From Pseudomonadota bacterium (lineage in GTDB: Bacteria; Pseudomonadota; Gammaproteobacteria; Halothiobacillales; Halothiobacillaceae), in the NCBI GenBank assembly GCA_021795795.1, contig JAJYPA010000090.1, positions 1 to 20,821 on the forward strand: a stretch of DNA of 20,821 nucleotides, read 5' to 3'. Under the pieces are notes generated by a model. It was given only the letters and a program-made list of their open reading frames with translations, searched no databases and was not told the DNA's origin. Positions within the stretch are counted from its first letter, which is position 1. Each line of letters opens with the position of its first letter. Of this stretch, positions 7,833-16,719 are shown piece by piece. A program made the translations under genes and the position numbers.

Positions 7833-8438
7833 TCAATCGTTCAGCAATTCCACCAAAAAAGGCTGCCCGTCGCGCCACCGAAGACGCAGCAGACATGCAT
7901 ATTCGGTATCGACATAATGCGTGGCGATCAGCTGGGCATTGAGCGCCCAGACCGCGGCCGCACGGATGACGACGGCATGGCCGATGATCAGGATTTTCCC
8001 GCCCGCTTCCTCAGCACTGGCGTGCTTCGCGAGTGCGGTGGTCACCCGTGAAAAAAAGGCATCCATGCCTTCTCCGCCCTCGGGCATTCCGTTGACGGGA
8101 TCGGCCTTGTACGCCAGATAATCGGCCGTGAATTCTTCTTTGACTTCACGGTGACTCAGACCTTCCCAGCAGCCGAACCCCCGCTCGCGCAGGTTGGCAT
8201 CGATCTCAAGCGGCAGCCCACGCTCGGCGGCAAGCTTTTCGGCAAATGCCCGGCAACGGATCAGCGGAGAGGAAACAATTTTCGTCCAGCTCGCCTTGCC
8301 CACCGACTCCTGCGCCGCCACACGATCTCGCATCTGCGCCCAACCCAGCTCACTTAACGGGTCATCAATCCGATCACCGCGATAACGTTTGCCACCAACC
8401 GGTTCGCCGTGGCGCATGAGGTCAATTTCCACCCGCAT
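7833..8438 (-). CDS. Histidine phosphatase family protein (phosphoglycerate-mutase-like)
   Basis: This 201-residue branch-1 histidine phosphatase has the nucleophile motif LMRHGEP (R9-H10-G11), the phosphate-binding arginine in SSPLIRCRAFAE (R61), the proton donor region LRERGFGCWEG (E85) and the second catalytic histidine in IIGHAVV (H154). Overall layout resembles CobC-type alpha-ribazole-phosphate phosphatases and fungal/bacterial PhoE-like enzymes, but the substrate cannot be read from sequence. The ATG at 8438 shares its A with the ampE stop (TGATG), arguing for coupled translation. The frame is open 38 codons further upstream, but that stretch lies inside ampE and precedes the conserved core. 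It is the last gene of an ampD-ampE-phosphatase set. Confidence 0.85.
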   Translation of the reverse strand: MRVEIDLMRHGEPVGGKRYRGDRIDDPLSELGWAQMRDRVAAQESVGKASWTKIVSSPLIRCRAFAEKLAAERGLPLEIDANLRERGFGCWEGLSHREVKEEFTADYLAYKADPVNGMPEGGEGMDAFFSRVTTALAKHASAEEAGGKILIIGHAVVIRAAAVWALNAQLIATHYVDTEYACLLRLRWRDGQPFLVELLND

Positions 8439-9325
8439 CAAAGCAACCAACCAGAAAGCGTGAGCATGGCAACGACACCCAAGCCGATTAAAAGCGACCG
8501 CAGAACAAGTGCTGAGGCATTTTTGTACCAGCGGGACTGATCGGCCAGGCAAGCTTCACCCTCAGCACAATCATCCTCGCGCTCGAGCTCCAAAGCCGCG
8601 TGGCCCACTCGTCCGACCAAAGCGGCATTTTTTTGCGCCAAGGACGCCTCGTTTTCATCCCCGCCATTGATCCAGGCATCGAGTCCGCGATTGAAACCAC
8701 CCGCCAGCAACAACAGGACAGCATAGAGCCGAGCAACGGGCCAATCGAGCACGGCCTGCACCCGACCCGGCAGGTTCATCTCGCCCGATTCCGTTGACGT
8801 CGGCTGGGCCAGCCAATCGGAAAGTCGATAGAACACAGCGCCCGCCGGACCGAACACAACAAACCAGAACAACACGGCAAACCATTCCTGAAAACCAAGC
8901 GCAATGATTCTTTCGGCGAGTTGCTGGGTCGTGGCCGTTTCGGCATCCAGCGAGGTGCCTTCCGCCAGTTTGGTACGACAGTGCGCTGCCCCCGCCTCGT
9001 CTTCCTGCTCACAGGCTTCGTACAGGGCTGTCACCTGTTGATTTATCTGCCGTGGAGCCAGCAGGAGCAACAGTATGGCGATCGAAATCAGCAGATAGAT
9101 CAGCAGACCGATGAGCGAGCTCCCCACCGACGACATGAACCAGGCAATCAGCAATGGGAACAGAATCCAGATCAGACCCAGTGTCAAAGGGGCACCGAGG
9201 GTTTTCGAGAGTCGATCACGAATGCTCAGTACCTGATTTTCGATGGCCCGGTCGGCCCGCACATCATCGAGCGTCGTCCAGAAGCGTTCCAGAACCATCA
9301 CGACAATCAGGATCAACAGTTTCAT
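8438..9325 (-). CDS. ampE: AmpE-like inner-membrane protein
   Basis: This 295-residue polytopic membrane protein starts MKLLILIVVMVLERFW, the typical AmpE opening. Hydrophobic segments lie at about 45-65, 68-90, 148-167, 196-212 and 272-292. The sequence GFQEWFAVLFWFVVFGPAGA (144-163) and VLDWPVARLYAV (192-203) match the conserved AmpE pattern. In enterobacteria ampE is the second gene of the ampDE operon and was described as affecting beta-lactamase induction; its biochemical role is unclear. A good Shine-Dalgarno (GGAG) lies 9 bases before the ATG. AmpD is encoded 64 bases upstream on the same strand, and the downstream phosphatase overlaps by one base. No AmpC or AmpR gene is in the window. 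Confidence 0.88.
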   Translation of the reverse strand: MKLLILIVVMVLERFWTTLDDVRADRAIENQVLSIRDRLSKTLGAPLTLGLIWILFPLLIAWFMSSVGSSLIGLLIYLLISIAILLLLLAPRQINQQVTALYEACEQEDEAGAAHCRTKLAEGTSLDAETATTQQLAERIIALGFQEWFAVLFWFVVFGPAGAVFYRLSDWLAQPTSTESGEMNLPGRVQAVLDWPVARLYAVLLLLAGGFNRGLDAWINGGDENEASLAQKNAALVGRVGHAALELEREDDCAEGEACLADQSRWYKNASALVLRSLLIGLGVVAMLTLSGWLL

Positions 9326-9389
9326 AACGATGGCTCCGTGGGGAAAAAATCAGGTTAAAAACGTGGCTTTGCCAGCATTCGAGCGTGCA

Positions 9390-9950
9390 TCAGGCAACAC
9401 GAAGACCATCCGGCAGCCGCCCGGCCAGATGGCCCCAGTTGAACGCTGGCCCCGGGTCTGTCTTGCGGCCCGGCGCGATTTGCTCGTGCCCGCGCACGTC
9501 GGCGAGATCAGGATAGCGTTGTTTTAATGCCGCCAGCACTTCCAGCAACTGATCGTATTGCACCGAGGTGTATTGGTCGGTATCCGTGCCTTCAAGCTCG
9601 ATGCCAATCGAATAATCGTTGCAGCGCTCCCGACCATTGAATTCCGACTCCCCCGCGTGCCAGGCCCGGCGCGTGAACGGCACGAACTGGATCATCGAAC
9701 CATCCCGCCGGATAAACACATGTGCGGACACCTGAAGGTGGGCGATTTGTGCATAGTACGGGTGCTCATTCGGGTCCAGCGTTCCGGTGAACAACTGCTC
9801 AACGCCATCACCGCCATACCCACCCGGCGGCAGAGAAATACCGTGCACGACAACAAGCGAGATGGCCATATTCGACGGCCGATCATCGCAAAAAGGCGAA
9901 CGGACATAACGCACGCCGCTTAATGTTTCGGTTTTGGGATCAACGATCAT
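9390..9950 (-). CDS. ampD: 1,6-anhydro-N-acetylmuramyl-L-alanine amidase AmpD
   Basis: This 186-residue cytosolic zinc amidase cleaves the peptide from anhydromuropeptides in peptidoglycan recycling. That lowers the inducers sensed by AmpR where AmpR is present. Zinc ligands H36 (VVVHGISLPPG), H155 (RGHEQIAPGRKTDPG) and D165, the catalytic-region E118 in GIELEGTDT and K163 all match E. coli AmpD (183 residues). FTGTLDP, IAHLQVSAH and RRDG..IQFVPF..RAWHAG are also conserved. The start at 9950 is chosen because a perfect GGAGG (9956-9960) precedes it by 5 bases; an 11-codon upstream extension has no such support. It heads the minus-strand ampD-ampE-phosphatase group and is divergent from tetR. 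Confidence 0.95.
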   Translation of the reverse strand: MIVDPKTETLSGVRYVRSPFCDDRPSNMAISLVVVHGISLPPGGYGGDGVEQLFTGTLDPNEHPYYAQIAHLQVSAHVFIRRDGSMIQFVPFTRRAWHAGESEFNGRERCNDYSIGIELEGTDTDQYTSVQYDQLLEVLAALKQRYPDLADVRGHEQIAPGRKTDPGPAFNWGHLAGRLPDGLRVA

Positions 9951-10048
9951 AATTGCCTCCTGACAAGCTGCTAGCGAATCCATTCAAATACACTCGTATT
10001 TTAACGCTTGCCATTCTACATCGCTTGATCTAAAGTCAAATACAACAT

Positions 10049-10066
10049 GCATACCGGTCGGTATGC
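10049..10066. promoter_or_regulatory. Candidate TetR-family operator upstream of tetR
   Basis: GCATACCG-GT-CGGTATGC is a perfect 8-bp inverted repeat with a 2-base centre, located 63 bases before the tetR start and within the ampD-tetR divergent region. CGGTAT half-sites in this arrangement are typical of autoregulated TetR-family repressors. A related dyad at 10940-10957 precedes the next gene. Binding is inferred from position and symmetry. Confidence 0.65.
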
Positions 10067-10128
10067 TGATGGAAATCTGGATGGGAAAGTACGGCAATGC
10101 ACAACCCAAAATATATTTGAGGCCCAAT

Positions 10129-10725
10129 ATGACGCCTGATCTGACGCGCGAGAAAATCCTGCAAGCGGCCGCGGCCGAAATTCATCGGCAGGGTTTTCAG
10201 GCGGCCAGCATCGCCCATATTCTGGCATCGACGGGGCTAACCAAAGGCGCGCTCTATCACCACTTTCCATCCAAGCAGGCCTTGGGGCTGGCGGTTGTGG
10301 ATGAAGTCATCCGCAAGGGGCTTGAAGAACGTTTGCTCAATCCGCTGCGTGAAGCGAACGAGCCACTCGACACCCTGCTCGCGTATATGGATAACCGCAT
10401 CCGCGAACTGACCGACGACGCCTTCGAACTCGGCTGTCCGCTGAACAATCTCGTGCAGGAAATGAGTCCTATCGATGAAGCGTTCAAAACGCATCTCGAC
10501 CACATTCTGCATGCCTGGCAAGTCGTGATCGAGCAGGCGCTCAACAAGGGGCAGACGCAAAACCGGATTCGACAGGATGTGGATTGCAAAGCCGCGGCGC
10601 TGTTTATTGTTTCTGCCTGGGAGGGTTGTTGGGGAATGGCGAAGAACCGCCAATCCGCCCAGACGTTCCGGTCGTGCATGGCGCAATTGAGTCAATTTGT
10701 ACTGAGCCTCGCGCCCGCCGCATGA
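10129..10725 (+). CDS. TetR-family transcriptional regulator
   Basis: This 198-residue protein has an N-terminal helix-turn-helix: TREKILQAAAAEIHRQGFQ, then SIAHILASTGLTKGALYHHF and PSKQAL (about 6-51). The C-terminal ligand-binding half contains FELGCPLNNLVQEMS (101-115). The Gly-Cys at 104-105 sits where a redox- or electrophile-sensing cysteine occurs in NemR-type regulators, so a thiol switch is possible. The start at 10129 is favoured over an upstream ATG at 10069 and TTG/CTG-type codons because GAGG (10119-10122) precedes it by 6 bases and the family usually starts close to the first helix. It probably represses itself and the downstream CMD-EamA-CMD genes through the CGGTAT dyads. The effector is unknown. 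Confidence 0.88.
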   Translation: MTPDLTREKILQAAAAEIHRQGFQAASIAHILASTGLTKGALYHHFPSKQALGLAVVDEVIRKGLEERLLNPLREANEPLDTLLAYMDNRIRELTDDAFELGCPLNNLVQEMSPIDEAFKTHLDHILHAWQVVIEQALNKGQTQNRIRQDVDCKAAALFIVSAWEGCWGMAKNRQSAQTFRSCMAQLSQFVLSLAPAA

Positions 10726-10761
10726 AATCGGGCTGAGTGAAATCAATAACAGAAAATATAG

Positions 10762-10902
10762 TTAAGAGAATCCGAAAAGCTCCGATTGGGTTTTTCGAAC
10801 GGTATCTGGGCGGGTGGCCATTGCAAGCCGCTCGACAGGTACATCGCGAACCAGACCGAACAAGGCTGACCAGTGCCCACCTAACTGTTCAGGCCGAGTC
10901 AT
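10762..10902 (-). other. Short unassigned open frame between tetR and the first CMD gene
   Basis: A 46-codon frame runs from an ATG at 10902 to TAA at 10764-10762. The predicted peptide begins MTRPEQLGGHWSALFGLVRD and has mixed, protein-like composition, but no Shine-Dalgarno sequence precedes it and a TGA immediately abuts the ATG. I do not recognise it. It may be chance, a gene relic, or a small antisense-strand gene; the 281-base gap otherwise holds only the second operator. Confidence 0.2.
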
Positions 10903-10939
10903 TCAGGATTTGGGTACGCGATTTTTTGGGCGAATATAC

Positions 10940-10957
10940 ATACCGAACGGTCGGTAT
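10940..10957. promoter_or_regulatory. Candidate TetR-family operator upstream of the CMD-EamA-CMD genes
   Basis: ATACCGAACGGTCGGTAT is an 18-base dyad with half-sites ATACCG and CGGTAT separated by 6 bases and one mismatched internal pair. It lies 50 bases before the AhpD-like gene. The half-sites equal those at 10049-10066, but the centre is four bases longer. Its right edge overlaps TATATT, a possible -10-like element, so occupancy would block transcription. No convincing -35 at standard spacing was found. Confidence 0.65.
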
Positions 10958-11006
10958 ATTAAATATTTGTTTTCTTTGTTCAGGCTTTTTTTCAGGAGAG
11001 ATCATC

Positions 11007-11540
11007 ATGTCTTTGATTCAAATCACCCCACCAGAACAGGCAGAAGGTCAATTGGCCGAAACCTACCGCGAAATCCAGGATCTTTTCGGCATGGTGCCAA
11101 ACGCCATGCAAATAGGCAGCGCCAGCCCGGAACTGCTCGACAGTCGCTGGCAAGCCACGCGCTATTTTCGCAGTCAACCCAACTTGGGAAGGGCATTGCA
11201 GGCTACTATTCGCCTGCTGGTTTCCGATGCCAACGATTGCGCCTATTGCGTGGACTTCAATGCCGCCATGCTCATCAACACCTGCGACCAGACTCCGGAG
11301 CAAGTCGCCGCGACACGGCAAGATCCGAGTCAGACACCGCTGTCCGCCAAAGACAAGGCGCTGTTGTTGTTCACGCTCAAATCCCTGCACACCCCCGCAG
11401 AAGTTAATGCCGAAGACGTCGCCGCCCTGCATGCGCTAGGCTGGACTGATCGCGATATGCTGGATGCAGTAACGCTCGCGGCCTATAACCGCGCGGTGGA
11501 CATGATCCTCAACACCTTTAAGGTTGAACGGGATTTTTAA
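11007..11540 (+). CDS. AhpD-like carboxymuconolactone decarboxylase family protein
   Basis: This 177-residue protein has the AhpD/CMD fold signature: IRLLVSDANDCAYCVDFNAAML with a C78-x2-C81 pair, and helical repeats either side (ETYREIQDLFGMVPN at 18-32, LHALGWTDRDMLDAV in the C-terminal half). In AhpD the CxxC is followed by a histidine (CxxCxxxH) and preceded by a glutamate; here the histidine position is N85 and the glutamate region reads ALQATIR. Thiol-disulfide chemistry may be retained, but the classic peroxidase proton relay is not obvious. The start at 11007 has GGAGAG 6 bases upstream; an upstream open extension crosses the operator and is rejected. It heads a TetR-controlled set with an exporter and a second CMD protein. 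Confidence 0.82.
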   Translation: MSLIQITPPEQAEGQLAETYREIQDLFGMVPNAMQIGSASPELLDSRWQATRYFRSQPNLGRALQATIRLLVSDANDCAYCVDFNAAMLINTCDQTPEQVAATRQDPSQTPLSAKDKALLLFTLKSLHTPAEVNAEDVAALHALGWTDRDMLDAVTLAAYNRAVDMILNTFKVERDF

Positions 11541-11566
11541 TCTGCCCTGCTAAAAATCGGAGCAAC

Positions 11567-11590
11567 GGTAGATAAGTCATCTTGTCTACC
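11567..11590. promoter_or_regulatory. 24-base dyad upstream of the EamA gene
   Basis: GGTAGATAAG (11567-11576) pairs with CTTGTCTACC (11581-11590) around a TCAT centre. There is one non-Watson-Crick position in DNA, which would be a U-G pair in RNA. It sits in the 88-base gap between the AhpD-like gene and the exporter gene. No T-run follows. It could be a regulator site or an intercistronic mRNA hairpin. Confidence 0.45.
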
Positions 11591-11628
11591 TCTATCAACT
11601 GTTGTGTCACCCTGTTCTGGAGAACACC

Positions 11629-12537
11629 ATGAATCTTGCGGGCGTGTATGCCTTAATCATCTTGTCGACCTTCTTCTGGGGCGCGAATTTCGTGCTGGCC
11701 GGATTTGTCCTCAGCGATATTTCTCCGCAATGGTCCGCTGCGTTACGCTTTGGTCTGGCTGCGCTGATCCTGCTGGGCGTGGCCCTCAGCCAGAAAGCCC
11801 CTTTGTCCACGTTGATGCGTCAACACGGTGCCAGCTATTTCACGCTGGGTATCATCGGTGTGGCGGGGTTTAACCTGCTGTTTTTCTTCGCCCTGCAAAC
11901 CACCAGTGCCGATAACGCAGCGCTGATCATGGCCACCAATCCCCTGCTGACCACCTTTCTGGCCTGGCTGATTCTCGGCGAGCATCCCGGCTGGCAACGC
12001 CTGATCGCCTTGCCGGTGGCGTTGCTGGGCGTCACGGTGGTGATTTCCGATGGCAATCTCGCCCATCTGCGCGATTTGCATGTCATGACGGGCGACTGGC
12101 TGATGCTGGCCGCGAATCTGTGCTGGGCGTTTTACAATGTACTGAATCGCCGACTGATGCCCAAAACGGTCAGCCCGACCGTCAACACGGCACTGATCGT
12201 ATCGGCGGGCGCGCTGGTTTTACTGGTCGTGGCCGGATTCAACCCGCAAGGGCTTCACCCGCTCTCGCTGCAAGCCGGCTTTGCCATGGCCGGGCTCGTC
12301 ATCGGCGGCACCGTACTCGCCTACCTGCTCTGGAACACCGGCATCGCCCGTCTGGGCGCGGGCCGCACGGCCCTGTTCATGAACCTGATTCCGGTCTTCG
12401 CCATGCTGAGCGCCATCACCATCGGCACCTACCCCACGCCCATGCAGTTGCTGGGCGGCGCGATTGTGTTCAGTGGTTTGCTCATCAGCATGATCCCGTA
12501 CCGGAAAAAACCGCCTGCCCTACTTGAAGCGGCCTGA
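11629..12537 (+). CDS. EamA/DMT-family transporter
   Basis: This 302-residue inner-membrane protein has about ten hydrophobic segments in two tandem EamA repeats (about 5-140 and 150-288). It opens YALIILSTFFWGANFVLAG, with the LILGEHP motif at the end of the first repeat and an ALFMNLIPVFAMLSA stretch in the second, both characteristic of the drug/metabolite transporter superfamily. Members export amino acids, metabolites or toxic small molecules; no substrate can be named. The ATG at 11629 has GGAG 6 bases upstream. It lies between two carboxymuconolactone decarboxylase family genes in one orientation, which suggests export of a compound related to what those proteins process, or of the inducer of the TetR regulator. 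Confidence 0.9.
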   Translation: MNLAGVYALIILSTFFWGANFVLAGFVLSDISPQWSAALRFGLAALILLGVALSQKAPLSTLMRQHGASYFTLGIIGVAGFNLLFFFALQTTSADNAALIMATNPLLTTFLAWLILGEHPGWQRLIALPVALLGVTVVISDGNLAHLRDLHVMTGDWLMLAANLCWAFYNVLNRRLMPKTVSPTVNTALIVSAGALVLLVVAGFNPQGLHPLSLQAGFAMAGLVIGGTVLAYLLWNTGIARLGAGRTALFMNLIPVFAMLSAITIGTYPTPMQLLGGAIVFSGLLISMIPYRKKPPALLEAA

Positions 12538-12593
12538 TCGTTTCGGACAAAATCGTGCCACTCATTCAAGCCCAAGATCACAGGAGCACAAAC

Positions 12594-12989
12594 ATGCCAT
12601 CAGAACGAGCCGAACGCGGCATGGACATCTTGCGGCAGATCAACCCGCAGTCGGCGCAGGCGCTGTTTTCCGAGCTGGAATCCATCGCCCCGGATCTGAG
12701 CCGCTTCGTCACCGAATTTGCCTACGGCGACATCTATGCCCGCCCCGGCCTTGGCTTTCGCGAGCGCGAAATGATCACCGTGGCCGCCCTAACCGCTCAA
12801 GGCAATGCCGCACCGCAACTCAAATCCCATATTGTCGGTGCGTTGAATTCGGGCTGCACCGAACAGGAAATCATTGAAATCATGCTCCAGATGGCGGTGT
12901 ACGCCGGGTTTCCCGCCGCCATAAACGGCATCATGGCTGCCAAAGAGGTCTTCGCTGCCCGAAAGGCAAACGAAACCGATCCCGCCTAA
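12594..12989 (+). CDS. Carboxymuconolactone decarboxylase family protein (PcaC-like)
   Basis: This 131-residue protein has the full small-CMD pattern: FVTEFAYGDIYARPGLGFREREMITVAALTA (about 38-68), QLKSHIVGALNSGCTEQEIIEIMLQMAVYAGFPAAING (75-112). H79 is the conserved histidine used by PcaC-type decarboxylases. It lacks a CxxC, with only C88 present, so it is not an AhpD-type disulfide reductase. No other protocatechuate-pathway genes are present, so a true PcaC function is doubtful; many stand-alone homologues are annotated only by family. AGGAG lies 7 bases before the ATG. It is 56 bases downstream of the EamA gene, likely the last gene of the TetR-linked set, and converges on pncC. Confidence 0.85.
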   Translation: MPSERAERGMDILRQINPQSAQALFSELESIAPDLSRFVTEFAYGDIYARPGLGFREREMITVAALTAQGNAAPQLKSHIVGALNSGCTEQEIIEIMLQMAVYAGFPAAINGIMAAKEVFAARKANETDPA

Positions 12990-13025
12990 GCCCCACCTAA
13001 ACCGATGGATTTATGTCGAATCGGG

Positions 13026-13553
13026 TCACGCCGGGCCTTGAGCGTGTGCGATCACTCCGTTTAAGGCGGCCAACACCGCCTGCTGACGAACGGAGGCCCG
13101 ATCACCATCGAACTGGAATCGGGTCGCCCACGTGTCGCTGCTCTCGCCCGGTATTGATGAGTCGGCCCGAAACCGCCACGCAATCCAGACCGTACCCACC
13201 GGCTTTTCCACAGAGCCGCCACCCGGCCCCGCGATCCCGCTGATCGCAACCGAATAATGCGCGATGCTGTTCGCCAACACCCCGGCAGACATCGCCAACA
13301 CGCACTCCCGACTCACCGCGCCGAATCGCTCGAATATCGACTCGGGCACGCCCAGCAGCCGGGTCTTGGCCGCATTACTGTACGTCACAAAGCCGCATTC
13401 GAACCAACCCGAGCTGCCCGCCACCTCGGTGATCGCCGCCGCCAACCCGCCGCCCGTGCAGGATTCGGCTACGCTGATCCACCGTTTTGCCGATCCAAGG
13501 AGCACACCCAATTCTGCGGACAAAGCCAACACGTTCACACTGGATTCATTCAT
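13026..13553 (-). CDS. pncC: Nicotinamide-nucleotide amidase (CinA C-terminal domain type)
   Basis: This 175-residue stand-alone PncC deamidates nicotinamide mononucleotide to nicotinate mononucleotide, recycling the NMN released by NAD-dependent DNA ligase. Conserved stretches are SVAESCTGGGLAAAITEVAGSS (near residue 27), FVTYSNAAKTRLLGV, GAVS, VAISGIAGPGGGSVEKPVGTVWIAW. The start at 13553 matches the usual N-terminus; AAGGGG lies about 10 bases upstream. The frame extends 22 codons further, but that part lies past the conserved start and is not supported. In many gammaproteobacteria pncC neighbours recA and mutS; here mutS is divergent from it but 4.5 kb away, with the mer island between. 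Confidence 0.93.
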   Translation of the reverse strand: MNESSVNVLALSAELGVLLGSAKRWISVAESCTGGGLAAAITEVAGSSGWFECGFVTYSNAAKTRLLGVPESIFERFGAVSRECVLAMSAGVLANSIAHYSVAISGIAGPGGGSVEKPVGTVWIAWRFRADSSIPGESSDTWATRFQFDGDRASVRQQAVLAALNGVIAHAQGPA

Positions 13554-13620
13554 TATCGTCACCCCTTGTCTCGCACATACGCGCCAACCGTCCACCCGCC
13601 CCGTGCCATAGCGTTTCAAG

Positions 13621-13762
13621 CGCTGTTTCTGACAGCGTAGATTTTGCAGCCCTTCTTTTCAAAGAGGATATTGTCCGCACCTTTTCGAACTGATGCGCCC
13701 ACCTCTTTACAAAGGGAGTCGAACCAGCGCCCTTTTGAACAAGTGCGCCTCCCTTTGTAAAG
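13621..13762. repeat. Palindromic repeat array between pncC and merR
   Basis: A hairpin CGCTGT/ACAGCG lies at 13621-13637, a small TCTTT/AAAGA palindrome at 13654-13665, and a perfect 14-bp inverted repeat has arms at 13705-13718 (CTTTACAAAGGGAG) and 13749-13762 (CTCCCTTTGTAAAG). The right arm continues as GGGGGAACGTGGGAGG. In reverse complement it matches the repeat at 16761-16800 beyond merA, and also the one at 20699-20732. No gene is evident in 13554-13809. Confidence 0.8.
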
Positions 13763-13793
13763 GGGGAACGTGGGAGGCTTGGATGGTATTGCG

Positions 13794-13820
13794 TTTGTGC
13801 AGACCTTCCTTAAGAGATAG
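13794..13820. repeat. Second copy of a sequence found between dusB and fis
   Basis: This 27-base stretch, starting TTTGTGCAGACCTTCC, matches 1480-1506 at 24 of 27 positions. At 1467-1496 it is one arm of a perfect hairpin; here the opposite arm is missing. It overlaps the merR stop codon and last codons, so it probably marks a recombination edge of the mer unit. Confidence 0.7.
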
Positions 13821-14244
13821 TTGGCTCCGTAACGCTTTCATCATCCTGTAATGCGGCAATCAGCGGGCACGAAACCGGGTTATGCCATGCATGGCAGGCA
13901 AGTACGAGCTCAGACAACACGGCTTCCATGTGCGCCAGGTCGGACATCTTCTCGCGCACGACCTTGAGCTTGTGCTCGGCCAGGCGTCTGGCTTCGTCGC
14001 AATGCGTGCCGTCCTCCAAGAGCAGCAGTTCGGCGATTTCGTCCAGGCTAAAGCCCAGCCGCTGGGCCGATTTCACGAATCGCACCCGTGCCACATCCGC
14101 CTCGCCGTAGCGGCGAATGCTGCCGTAAGGCTTGTCCGGCTCCGGCAACATGCCCTTGCGCTGATAGAACCGGATCGTCTCTACATTCACCCCGGCTGAC
14201 TTGGCCAAGGCACCGATAGTCAGATTTTCAAAAAAAATTCCCAT
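13810..14244 (-). CDS. merR: Mercuric resistance transcriptional regulator MerR
   Basis: This 144-residue Hg(II)-responsive regulator represses merTPA without mercury and activates by underwinding the long-spacer promoter when Hg(II) binds. The N-terminal helix-turn-helix is [24 protein letters not shown] (8-31), with [36 protein letters not shown] following. The three metal-binding cysteines C82, C117 and C126 fall exactly at the positions used in Tn501/Tn21 MerR. The sequence around them, [21 protein letters not shown], differs from Tn501 MerR mainly between C117 and C126. It is divergent from merT, with the shared operator between. The last codons lie in a sequence shared with the dusB-fis gap. 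Confidence 0.97.
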   Translation of the reverse strand: MGIFFENLTIGALAKSAGVNVETIRFYQRKGMLPEPDKPYGSIRRYGEADVARVRFVKSAQRLGFSLDEIAELLLLEDGTHCDEARRLAEHKLKVVREKMSDLAHMEAVLSELVLACHAWHNPVSCPLIAALQDDESVTEPTIS

Positions 14245-14249
14245 GCCGC

Positions 14250-14280
14250 TTGACTCCGTACTTAGGTACGGAAATAAGGT
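14250..14280 (+). promoter_or_regulatory. mer operator/promoter (MerR-controlled PmerT)
   Basis: The -35 TTGACT (14250-14255) and -10 TAAGGT (14275-14280) are separated by 19 bases, the long spacer that MerR corrects by DNA distortion. The spacer carries the dyad CCGTAC-TTAG-GTACGG (14256-14271), the MerR site. Both hexamers are identical to those of Tn501-type operons. The merR start is 5 bases to the left, so the same site should autoregulate merR. Confidence 0.95.
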
Positions 14281-14316
14281 TACGCCGTTGGTTATTCATT
14301 TGAAAGGAGATGAATC

Positions 14317-14673
14317 ATGTCACAACAGAAAACCGCTCGTTTACCGCTCATCGGCGGTGTCATCGCCGCCATCGGCGCCTCCCTGTGCTGTATTGGTCCG
14401 CTGGTTCTGGTCATGTTGGGTGTCAGCGGGGCATGGATCGGCAATCTCGCCGCGCTGGAACCATTTAGACCCTATTTTCTCGGGGCGGCGTTAGTTGCCT
14501 TGTTCTTTGCCTGGAAAAAAATCTATCGCGCGCCCGCGGCGGCAGCCTGCACGCCAGGTTCCTTGTGCGCCATGCCCCAGACCAACCGGATCTACAAGGT
14601 ACTTTTCTGGGTCGTGGCTGTATTTGTCGTTCTGGCCATGACCTTTCCGTATATCGCCCCACTGTTCTATTAA
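14317..14673 (+). CDS. merT: Mercuric ion transporter MerT
   Basis: This 118-residue inner-membrane protein carries Hg(II) into the cytosol for reduction. Three hydrophobic segments lie at about 11-37, 52-70 and 93-115. The vicinal pair C24-C25 in the first helix (ASLCCIGPL) and the cytoplasmic-loop pair C78 and C84 (ACTPGSLCAM) are the four conserved MerT cysteines that hand mercury on to MerA. AAGGAGA precedes the ATG by 7 bases. It is the first gene after the MerR-controlled promoter; merP follows 14 bases downstream. No merC, merF or merE accompanies it. Confidence 0.96.
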   Translation: MSQQKTARLPLIGGVIAAIGASLCCIGPLVLVMLGVSGAWIGNLAALEPFRPYFLGAALVALFFAWKKIYRAPAAAACTPGSLCAMPQTNRIYKVLFWVVAVFVVLAMTFPYIAPLFY

Positions 14674-14687
14674 ATAGGAGTCATATC

Positions 14688-16636
<1,949 letters not shown>

Positions 16637-16719
16637 GGAAGAGTAGGCCTGCGATGAGCAGCTACTCTGATAAAGTCTTTCTCCTCTCTTGGCCTGCAAG
16701 CCTGTGGCAAAATCGAAAA

